In this document: positions 1-4,577 of the stretch, piece after piece
How positions within the stretch are numbered: the first letter of the stretch is position 1
Layout: each line of letters starts with the position of its first letter
The notes under the pieces: model-generated
Database searches by the model: none
Told to the model about the DNA's origin: nothing
Seen by the model: the letters and a program-made list of their open reading frames with translations, nothing else
Translations under genes and position numbers: made by a program
NCBI GenBank assembly: GCA_900555765.1
Contig: USMA01000058.1
Span: forward strand, 1 to 6,389
Length of the DNA stretch: 6,389 nucleotides
Reading direction: 5' to 3'
Source: an uncultured Collinsella sp.
GTDB taxonomy: Bacteria; Actinomycetota; Coriobacteriia; Coriobacteriales; Coriobacteriaceae

Positions 1-411
1 AATGCCGGCGGCGACCACGCGGAACGTACCCCAGTAGAACGAATCGCCAATGCCGGAAAGCGGTCCCATGAGGCCGACCTTCATGGCGTTAATCGAGGAC
101 GTGTCGAAGTTCTTATCGGCAGCCGCCTGCTCTTCCATCGAAACCGTTAGGCCGGCTACAAACGGAAGCACATGAGGCGTGATGTTAAAGAACTCGGTAT
201 GGCGATCGAGCGCCGCATAGTAATCGTCGTCGTTGGGATAGATCTTTCGCAGGGGCTTCTGAATGGTGTACATGAAGCCCATTGCCATCATCTTGTCGTA
301 CGACTGAGAGCACTGGCTCGTAAACTGGCGAAGGAACATGCTCCGATACATATCGGGAGTCATAATCGCATCCTTCTTGGCCTCTTTGAGATCGGCGTTC
401 TGGGTAGCCAT
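1..411 (-). CDS. PTS mannose/fructose/sorbose family EIID subunit (partial, 3' end beyond window)
   Basis: This is the membrane subunit that, with EIIC, forms the sugar-translocating channel of a mannose-family PTS. The first 137 codons are visible; the family is usually about 270-300 residues, so roughly half is missing past position 1. Visible hallmarks are the N-terminal RSMFLRQFTSQCSQSYDKM stretch (residues 23-41), FFNITPH (74-80), SMEE (91-94) and KVGLMGPLSGIGDS (111-124), all typical of the EIID cytoplasmic/membrane-entry region. The start is the ATG at 411-409, whose A is the last base of the EIIC stop codon (TAATG). An AGGAGG seven bases upstream, inside the EIIC coding region, supports it. 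The one-base overlap implies translational coupling and 1:1 synthesis with EIIC. EIID is not itself phosphorylated in this family. Family assignment is secure; sugar specificity cannot be read from this part. Confidence 0.95.
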   Translation of the reverse strand, partial: MATQNADLKEAKKDAIMTPDMYRSMFLRQFTSQCSQSYDKMMAMGFMYTIQKPLRKIYPNDDDYYAALDRHTEFFNITPHVLPFVAGLTVSMEEQAAADKNFDTSSINAMKVGLMGPLSGIGDSFYWGTFRVVAAGI

Positions 412-1184
412 TAGAAGTCCTCCTCTTCATCTGCAGCAACCGCCTGCGGACCGGACGAGCCCTCGCGGAAGGCCAGGAGCAGCGCGACGCAAATGGCAGC
501 TGCGGCGACGCCGACCACGTCCATCTTGAGGTAGATGCCCATAATGAAGCCGATGAACAGCCAAGGAAGCAGCTTGTTGTCGCCCATGGTCCTAATAAGA
601 AGAGCGAAGCCGATGCAGACCATGACGCCGGACGCAACGTTGAGGCCGTCCATCACAAACTGCGGAATCGCGTTGAGCGCATTGTTGATGAGGTCGGCAC
701 CAAAGAACAGCGAGCCAAACACCAGCAGTGCAGACGGAATGCCAATCGACAGAGGCACGATGGTCAGATGGTACAGATTCGCCTTGGCAAGATCGCGATT
801 TGCCAGAGCGGTCTCAATCTTCTTGCAGGCAAAGGCACCCGGAACGGCGTAGCAGAAGTTGCGCCACACCTGAAGGAAGACGGAGACGGGAAGGGCGAGC
901 GCGACGGCAGTTGCCGTGCCCGTACCCGTAATGACGGCAAACGCGCAGCCAAGCACGCCGGAGGCATAGACCTCGGGAGGAACCGCCGCGCCGACCATGA
1001 TGGCGCCCATGAACATGGACTCCAAAGCAGCGCCGACGATAACGCCCTGCTGGACATCGCCAAGGATCAAGCCGACAAACAGGCTCGTAAACAACGGACG
1101 ACCAAGCATCGTAATGCCAAATAATTGCTCGTCCATGGACGCAATAAATGCGACCAGTGCAACTAAAAGATACTGGACAACCAT
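411..1184 (-). CDS. PTS mannose/fructose/sorbose family EIIC subunit
   Basis: This integral membrane permease subunit binds and, with EIID, translocates the sugar while EIIB phosphorylates it. It has 257 residues from the preferred start, normal for the family. Hydrophobic segments cover most of the protein. The signature region GLILGDVQQGVIVGAALES, followed by a MGAIMVGAAVPPEVYASGV stretch, lies near residues 38-77, and the protein ends in a polar, acidic cytoplasmic tail (EEEDF). A longer reading from a TTG codon at 1205 is possible. I prefer the ATG at 1184: it has a GGGG nine bases upstream, and it begins MVVQYLLVALVAFIASMDE, like other EIIC N-termini. The longer reading would also abut the 13-bp hairpin directly. 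The gene follows the SIS gene after 81 nt and overlaps EIID by one base. Family assignment is firm; substrate is unknown. Confidence 0.94.
   Translation of the reverse strand: MVVQYLLVALVAFIASMDEQLFGITMLGRPLFTSLFVGLILGDVQQGVIVGAALESMFMGAIMVGAAVPPEVYASGVLGCAFAVITGTGTATAVALALPVSVFLQVWRNFCYAVPGAFACKKIETALANRDLAKANLYHLTIVPLSIGIPSALLVFGSLFFGADLINNALNAIPQFVMDGLNVASGVMVCIGFALLIRTMGDNKLLPWLFIGFIMGIYLKMDVVGVAAAAICVALLLAFREGSSGPQAVAADEEEDF
419..424 (-). promoter_or_regulatory. Ribosome binding site for EIID, inside the EIIC gene
   Basis: On the minus strand AGGAGG lies seven bases before the EIID ATG. It is also the source of two of the glutamate codons in the acidic C-terminal tail of EIIC. It fixes the EIID start and indicates coupled translation. 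Confidence 0.85.
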
Positions 1185-1193
1185 TTCGATCAA

Positions 1194-1197
1194 CCCC
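1194..1197 (-). promoter_or_regulatory. Weak ribosome binding site deciding the EIIC start
   Basis: A GGGG on the minus strand lies nine bases before the ATG at 1184. It is a poor Shine-Dalgarno match, but the alternative TTG start at 1205 has only hairpin sequence ahead of it. Translation may rely partly on ribosomes arriving from the deglycase gene. Confidence 0.45.
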
Positions 1198-1205
1198 AGA
1201 AACAA

Positions 1206-1244
1206 GTCTGCAGGCGAGGCATTCTGCGCAGCTCGCCTGCAGAC
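1206..1244 (-). repeat. Perfect 13-bp inverted repeat (intercistronic hairpin) between deglycase and EIIC
   Basis: The arms GTCTGCAGGCGAG (1206-1218) and CTCGCCTGCAGAC (1232-1244) are perfectly complementary and enclose a 13-nt loop. On the transcript the stem is followed by TTGTTTCT and then the putative EIIC ribosome binding site. It sits wholly between the SIS stop codon and the EIIC ATG. It could be a partial terminator, a barrier to 3'-to-5' RNA decay that raises deglycase message over permease message, or a structure that modulates EIIC translation. The U-tract is interrupted by G and C, so I do not call it a clean terminator. Confidence 0.85.
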
Positions 1245-1265
1245 AACCGCAGCAATTTGAGAGGA

Positions 1266-2300
1266 TTAGTAGTTCATCTGGTGATAGTAACGACGCGTGG
1301 TGAGCGGGTGGTTACGGACGTGCTCGAGATGGCAGCTCTGACGCTCGGTGTTGGTGTATGTGACAATCTGTGAGTCGTTCTTGCGGAACTCGGGTTCTCT
1401 TAACGTCAGCTCGACCTCTGCGGTGGCGAACTTGTTCACGCGGACGTTGACGCCCTTCTCGTCGGCGAGCATGTGGGTGAAGTTGTCCACGCGGTCCATG
1501 AGCTTGCGGGTGTCGTCCTCGCCGTAGAGCATGATGAGGCTCGTGCCCTCCTCGCACAGCTCGATGGTGCCGTGGAAGAACTCGGCGGCGTGGATGGACT
1601 TGGTCTTGATCCACTGCATCTCCTCGAGGATGCACATGGCGTAGTCGTAGGCCTCACCCCAGAGCATGCCGGAGCCAATCACCATGTGGTAATCGGTATC
1701 CTTGAAGTCCTCGGCCATGGCGGCGCAGCGCTCGTCCTGAGCGTCCTTGGCCTTGATGAGGTACGGAGCGATGTTGCCGAACTCCTCCATGAAGGTGTCG
1801 TACTTGGGGAAGGCGCCGGCGTTCTTGAGGAAGCGGGCGACCAGCGTGATCTGGTAGGTGTAGATGGCCTCGCACAGGACGTCGTCCTCGGCGAAGCTGA
1901 AGAACTTGTAATCGGCGTACTCGGTGGCCGGGGTGTTGTCGTTGGAGACATACATCAGCGTGCGGGCGCCCTGCTCCTGGCAGAACTTGGCGGCCTCGAT
2001 GATCTCGGGGGTGGTGCCGGTACGGGTGGAGAAGACGCAGACCGAGTCCTTGTTGAAGGCCTTGGGCGGGCATGCGAGGAACTCAGCGGCGATCTCGCAG
2101 TGGACGTCGACGTCGGCCGTGGTGGTCTCGACCCAATACTTCATCGGGAGCGTGTGGGCCCAGGTGCCGCCGCAGCCGATGAAGAAGATGTTGGAATAAC
2201 CCTGCTCGCAAACCTTGTCCACGGCAGCCTCAATCTGAGGACGGAGAGCGAGGGCATCGCTCACAACCTTCTCGTAACGAGGCTCATCGAAATTGAACAT
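1266..2300 (-). CDS. SIS-domain sugar-phosphate deglycase/isomerase, FrlB/GfrF-like
   Basis: This is a cytoplasmic enzyme with two SIS (phosphosugar-binding) domains, 344 residues, close to the usual 330-350. SIS 1 shows NIFFIGCGGTWAH (37-49) and FSTRTGTTPEIIEA (90-103), the sugar-phosphate binding loop. SIS 2 shows AAEFFHGTIE (238-247). Glu227 and His243 are 16 residues apart, the same spacing as the acid/base pair Glu488/His504 of the GlmS isomerase domain and the corresponding pair in FrlB. The end, HPLTTRRYYHQMNY, resembles the RRYY-x-x-x-x-Y terminus of fructoselysine-6-phosphate deglycases. The likely reaction is cleavage of a phosphorylated Amadori or Heyns product to glucose 6-phosphate (or fructose 6-phosphate) and an amine or amino acid. 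An amino-sugar phosphate deaminase/isomerase is the main alternative. AGGAG lies six bases before the ATG. The codons are strongly GC-biased, suggesting high expression, except for a patch near residues 299-321. Class is confident, substrate is not. Confidence 0.9.
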   Translation of the reverse strand: MFNFDEPRYEKVVSDALALRPQIEAAVDKVCEQGYSNIFFIGCGGTWAHTLPMKYWVETTTADVDVHCEIAAEFLACPPKAFNKDSVCVFSTRTGTTPEIIEAAKFCQEQGARTLMYVSNDNTPATEYADYKFFSFAEDDVLCEAIYTYQITLVARFLKNAGAFPKYDTFMEEFGNIAPYLIKAKDAQDERCAAMAEDFKDTDYHMVIGSGMLWGEAYDYAMCILEEMQWIKTKSIHAAEFFHGTIELCEEGTSLIMLYGEDDTRKLMDRVDNFTHMLADEKGVNVRVNKFATAEVELTLREPEFRKNDSQIVTYTNTERQSCHLEHVRNHPLTTRRYYHQMNY

Positions 2301-2306
2301 CCCTTA

Positions 2307-2311
2307 CTCCT
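2307..2311 (-). promoter_or_regulatory. Ribosome binding site of the SIS gene
   Basis: AGGAG on the minus strand lies six bases before the ATG at 2300. This is a strong match with near-ideal spacing, and it confirms the start. Confidence 0.85.
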
Positions 2312-2320
2312 AACTCACTT

Positions 2321-2341
2321 GGATGAACCCTTCATTCATCC
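2321..2341 (-). repeat. 7-bp inverted repeat in the SIS gene leader
   Basis: GGATGAA (2321-2327) and TTCATCC (2335-2341) are perfect inverted arms around a 7-nt spacer. The site lies just downstream of the candidate promoter at 2351-2378, so it would fall at the very start of the transcript. It could be an operator or a 5' stabilising hairpin. Confidence 0.5.
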
Positions 2342-2350
2342 CATGACGTT

Positions 2351-2378
2351 ATAATACTTTATATAACTAACTATGCAA
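2351..2378 (-). promoter_or_regulatory. Candidate internal promoter for SIS-EIIC-EIID
   Basis: On the minus strand TTGCAT (2378-2373) is followed after 16 bases by TATTAT (2356-2351), a 5/6 match to the -10 consensus. The -35 match is weak. The region is strongly AT-rich and sits just after an intrinsic terminator and about 50 bp before a well-formed start. That placement is what one expects if the second half of the operon has its own promoter. Confidence 0.45.
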
Positions 2379-2410
2379 GAACTATTTCAGATTTTTTTGA
2401 TTTTTCTTTA

Positions 2411-2443
2411 ATAAAAAGCCCGCCGATCAAATGATCGACGGGC
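2411..2443 (-). terminator. Rho-independent terminator after EIIB
   Basis: On the minus strand GCCCGTCGATCA and TGATCGGCGGGC form a 12-bp stem with one U-G pair and a tiny loop, followed directly by TTTTTAT. It lies about 50 nt after the EIIB stop. Stem length, GC-rich base and T-tract make this a strong terminator for the regulator/EIIA/EIIB transcript. It separates EIIA-EIIB from the deglycase and EIIC-EIID. Read on the plus strand the stem has no T-tract after it, so it is one-directional. Confidence 0.88.
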
Positions 2444-2494
2444 ATAGACATAGGGTATCGGCTCAATAAATACCGAACACCAGCATGTTTTCGG

Positions 2495-2968
2495 CTAAAA
2501 AACGTCCTTGGCAAACACCTTAGCGTCATTGGGAACCTGACGGATTTCGACGGCCACGCCATCGCCCAGGAGCTCTTGGATATGCTCGGCATCTTTCTCG
2601 GTCGCAAAGATTGCAGGGGTCGGATGAAGCGTGGTCTCAGGGGTCTTTCGGGTTCCACCCAGATTGATCTCTTTGATGTCTTTGCAACCCTTAGCGAGAC
2701 GATAGACATCTTCAATCGTCTCAGTGATGATAAACAGCGAATACTTGTCGGTAACGCCGCTGTTGAGCGCCTCGATAGCAGCGTCAACATCCTTGATGAC
2801 GAGTTTAACGCCGCTGGGGCGGGCGAGCCTCAAGGCTGCCTTCCTCATGTCGTCTTTTGCCACAGCATCGCTGGCAAGCAGGATGCAATCTACATCCAAA
2901 GCGTGAGTCCAGGACATGGCAACTTGGCCGTGAATCAGTCGGAAATCAACTCTCGTAAGCTTAATCAT
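2495..2968 (-). CDS. PTS mannose/fructose/sorbose family EIIB subunit
   Basis: This cytoplasmic phosphocarrier takes phosphate from EIIA on a histidine and passes it to the sugar during transport by EIIC/EIID. It has 157 residues, normal for the family. The N-terminus MIKLTRVDFRLIHGQV contains the phosphorylated His13 in the R-x-D-x-R-L-I-H-G-Q-V motif; Phe9 occupies a place that is usually Asp, Glu or Ser. Start choice: an ATG at 2977 directly abuts the GGAG, while the ATG at 2968 lies nine bases after it and gives the family-typical beginning, so 2968 is used. The gene follows EIIA after 70 nt and is followed by a strong terminator. It ends KDVF. Family assignment is firm. Confidence 0.95.
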   Translation of the reverse strand: MIKLTRVDFRLIHGQVAMSWTHALDVDCILLASDAVAKDDMRKAALRLARPSGVKLVIKDVDAAIEALNSGVTDKYSLFIITETIEDVYRLAKGCKDIKEINLGGTRKTPETTLHPTPAIFATEKDAEHIQELLGDGVAVEIRQVPNDAKVFAKDVF

Positions 2969-2977
2969 CGTTAGCAT

Positions 2978-2981
2978 CTCC
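2978..2981 (-). promoter_or_regulatory. Ribosome binding site deciding the EIIB start
   Basis: GGAG on the minus strand directly touches the upstream ATG (2977) but is nine bases from the ATG at 2968. Only the second spacing is workable, so the shorter 157-residue EIIB is preferred. Confidence 0.7.
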
Positions 2982-3038
2982 GCACGTGATAAAGGAATGA
3001 CAGGCGTGGCCCTTAGCTAGGGCTCGAACCAGAACTAA

Positions 3039-3458
3039 CTAGAACTCTTCTTCCTCGGCGCCGGCAAGCATGTCCGCCGCCTCGCAAAGCTGAATAAACG
3101 GACGCGACCCCTCGACCGCGGCTTTGGCCTTGTCCGCATCCAGGAAATCCAGCTGTGTAACCATTTCCACCAGCAGCGGCAAGTTCATTCCGGTAATCAA
3201 CGTAAACGATCCGGTGGTCTGTCTCTGAATGAATTCGTTGTTTACAGAGCCGCCAAAGATGTCAGTCACGACAAACCAAGAGTCGGCAGGGTCCCTCGTC
3301 TCCATCCATGCATCAATCAACGCCGCGACGTCCCTTGAATCGTCATCGACATAGGCGCACAGGCACTCGATTCGGTCGTTGGTGCCCATCAGAATCTCCA
3401 GAGAGCTTTTCATGCCTTGGGCGAGATAACCATGACTCGCTAGCAATATCTTATTCAT
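3039..3458 (-). CDS. PTS mannose/fructose/sorbose family EIIA subunit
   Basis: This cytoplasmic domain accepts phosphate from HPr and passes it to EIIB. It has 139 residues as a stand-alone EIIA. His9 in LLASHGYLAQGM is the phosphorylated residue. VVTDIFGGSVNNEF (63-76, with Asp66) and TGMNLPLLVEM (89-99) are the other family motifs. The start ATG has GGAG four bases upstream, slightly close but the only good choice. The protein ends in an acidic AEEEEF tail, resembling the EEEDF end of EIIC. It is the first structural gene after the regulator, downstream of the palindrome at 3561-3582. The gap of 70 nt to EIIB holds only a small dyad (GCCCT/AGGGC, 3009-3023). Family assignment is firm. Confidence 0.95.
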   Translation of the reverse strand: MNKILLASHGYLAQGMKSSLEILMGTNDRIECLCAYVDDDSRDVAALIDAWMETRDPADSWFVVTDIFGGSVNNEFIQRQTTGSFTLITGMNLPLLVEMVTQLDFLDADKAKAAVEGSRPFIQLCEAADMLAGAEEEEF

Positions 3459-3482
3459 AGTTCTCCAATACCAATAGGACGT

Positions 3483-3513
3483 ACTATATTGTCATAACAA
3501 AGTATATTAGCAA
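3483..3513 (-). promoter_or_regulatory. Tentative promoter for EIIA-EIIB
   Basis: On the minus strand TTGCTA (3513-3508) precedes TATAGT (3488-3483), a 5/6 match to the -10 box, but with a long 19-base spacer. A second -10-like TATACT (3506-3501) lacks a convincing -35. The AT-rich stretch just before EIIA makes a promoter likely; the exact boxes are uncertain. Confidence 0.3.
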
Positions 3514-3560
3514 TCTGCCCTACGTGGTGTGTCTATTTTCCAAATCCGCGAACGGTAACA

Positions 3561-3582
3561 ATTGGTCGGTAAACCGACCAAT
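3561..3582. promoter_or_regulatory. Palindromic operator candidate for the GntR-family regulator
   Basis: Arms ATTGGTCGGT and ACCGACCAAT are perfect 10-bp inverted repeats around a central AA. The site lies in the 135-bp gap between the regulator and EIIA, 12 bp past the regulator stop codon and about 100 bp before EIIA. No T-tract follows on either strand, so it is not a terminator. GntR/HutC proteins bind short palindromes as dimers, often with TGGTC/GACCA-like half-sites, which these arms contain. I infer that the neighbouring regulator binds here; no binding evidence exists in the sequence. Confidence 0.7.
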
Positions 3583-3593
3583 CTATCTCTAAT

Positions 3594-4298
3594 TTACAAG
3601 TAGAACTTCAGTCGCTCGGTGCAGTACACCTGACGGGAGATGAAAAGCGGCTCGCCGCTTGGAGCATAACGTCTATCGACAAACAGAAGCAGCGAAGAGT
3701 CCAGCTCCACGTTAAGGTATGCCGCCTCGAGCTCGCTCGCATAGCAGACCTCGAGCGTACGCGTGTTGGGACCCATCTTGATCCCCTGGCGATCGAGTAC
3801 CGCCATCAGCGAATCATCGAGGGATTCGTGCTCCAAAAAAGAAAGCGCAGCGGAATAGCTATTGGTTTCCAGCATCGTGGGCTTGCCATCCACAAGGCGC
3901 AGACGACGACTACGCAATACCTTTTGGGTATCGTCTACGCCCAGGAACTTCGCGTCTCGCAGGCTTGGGAAGTCCCAGCCCATTTCGAGAACCCTGGTAG
4001 ACGCCTTTTTTCCCGCAAGTTGGCACGAATGGGTAAAGCTCTCACGGTCGTCCGCGGCATACATCTGTGTGTCCGACGAAACGAACGTGCCCTTGCCGCG
4101 GGCTCTCTCAACAAGCCCAGCATCTTCCATTTCTTTAATTGCGGAGCGAACCGTTATTCGGCTCACGCCAAATTGCTCGATAAGCTCCGCCTCGGTCGGG
4201 AGCTTATCTCCCGGACGGTACGTGCCGTTGGCGATCGAATCAGAAAGCGCACGGACAATCTGTTTGTACAGGGGGATAACGCTATTTGCTTCAACCAT
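3594..4298 (-). CDS. GntR-family transcriptional regulator, HutC/UTRA type
   Basis: This DNA-binding regulator of the adjacent PTS operon has 234 residues from the preferred start. The N-terminal winged helix-turn-helix (about 8-74) contains IPLYKQIV, YRPGDKLPTEAELIEQFGV, VSRITVRSAI and the wing motif GKGTFV (68-73). The C-terminal UTRA effector domain (about 86-230) has the usual LETNSY, SLMAVLDRQGI and SSLLLFVDRRY stretches and ends at KFYL. UTRA domains in this family usually sense a sugar phosphate or related metabolite. Two ATGs are possible, at 4307 and 4298. The AAAGG is one base before the first and ten before the second, so the second is favoured. The gene is co-directional with the PTS genes and 135 bp upstream of EIIA. 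It probably acts as a repressor relieved by a phosphorylated intermediate, by analogy with FrlR and similar proteins. Confidence 0.93.
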   Translation of the reverse strand: MVEANSVIPLYKQIVRALSDSIANGTYRPGDKLPTEAELIEQFGVSRITVRSAIKEMEDAGLVERARGKGTFVSSDTQMYAADDRESFTHSCQLAGKKASTRVLEMGWDFPSLRDAKFLGVDDTQKVLRSRRLRLVDGKPTMLETNSYSAALSFLEHESLDDSLMAVLDRQGIKMGPNTRTLEVCYASELEAAYLNVELDSSLLLFVDRRYAPSGEPLFISRQVYCTERLKFYL

Positions 4299-4363
4299 AT
4301 CAACCATACCTTTGCAAGGAATCAGCAGTTTATAGATAGTTGATTTATATTGTATTAGAACTT

Positions 4364-4388
4364 TTTAGGAGTCCATATATTTCCTAAA
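4364..4388. repeat. 7-bp inverted repeat upstream of the regulator
   Basis: TTTAGGA and TCCTAAA are perfect arms around an 11-bp spacer, in the AT-rich zone about 65 bp upstream of the regulator start. It could be an operator for autoregulation or for another factor; it does not resemble the 3561-3582 palindrome. Confidence 0.4.
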
Positions 4389-4493
4389 TGATTCGGTAAA
4401 CGGGGTGTTATTTCACTTTAGCGTGGTGCAGCGGCTACCCGCGGCATGCGCCGTCAACCCAGCACAGCCGCCCACCAATACCGTTGCCAGTTC

Positions 4494-4525
4494 GCCGCAG
4501 AGCTGCGGCCCCATATGGGTATACT
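4494..4525 (+). promoter_or_regulatory. Possible peptidase promoter with overlapping dyad
   Basis: TATACT (4520-4525) is a 5/6 match to a -10 box, about 53 bases before the peptidase start. No good -35 is present at the right distance. Instead the dyad GCCGCAG-AG-CTGCGGC (4494-4509) covers that position, suggesting either a regulator site or a chance GC-rich repeat. Confidence 0.3.
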
Positions 4526-4545
4526 CTCGAGGATTCGACTCGATT

Positions 4546-4561
4546 CGCCCCCGCTGGGGCG
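4546..4561 (+). repeat. Small GC hairpin just before the peptidase ribosome binding site
   Basis: CGCCCC and GGGGCG pair around a 4-nt loop and end two bases before the AAAGGAG. There is no T-tract. It may influence translation initiation or be incidental. Confidence 0.45.
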
Positions 4562-4563
4562 TC

Positions 4564-4570
4564 AAAGGAG
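4564..4570 (+). promoter_or_regulatory. Ribosome binding site of the M16C peptidase
   Basis: AAAGGAG lies seven bases before the ATG at 4578. This is a strong site and it fixes the start of the peptidase. Confidence 0.9.
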
Positions 4571-4577
4571 ACTGCAT

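Larger units (their letters stand above)
4299..4577. other. Divergent intergenic region between regulator and peptidase
   Basis: This stretch should hold the promoters of both divergent genes. About 4320-4410 is AT-rich and contains TACAAT- and TATAAA-like boxes on the minus strand, without a clear -35 partner. The part from about 4425 to 4577 is GC-rich. Dyads seen are TTTAGGA/TCCTAAA (4364-4370/4382-4388), GCCGCAG/CTGCGGC (4494-4500/4503-4509) and CGCCCC/GGGGCG (4546-4551/4556-4561). No convincing small gene or RNA gene was found. Confidence 0.6.

Noticed and set aside
185..637. 150-codon minus-strand frame across the EIIC/EIID junction
   Set aside because: Out of frame with both PTS genes, which carry clear family motifs.
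1473..2354. Long 293-codon open frame on the plus strand
   Set aside because: It lies entirely antisense to the SIS gene. Its Val/Leu/Gly-rich product is what GC-biased codons produce on the opposite strand; no recognisable motif or ribosome binding site.
3561..3582. Palindrome considered as a terminator of the regulator gene
   Set aside because: There is no T-tract after it on either strand and the central gap is only two bases, which fits a DNA operator better than an RNA hairpin.
3828..4343. Two plus-strand frames opposite the GntR regulator
   Set aside because: Antisense to a convincing winged-helix/UTRA gene and without family features.
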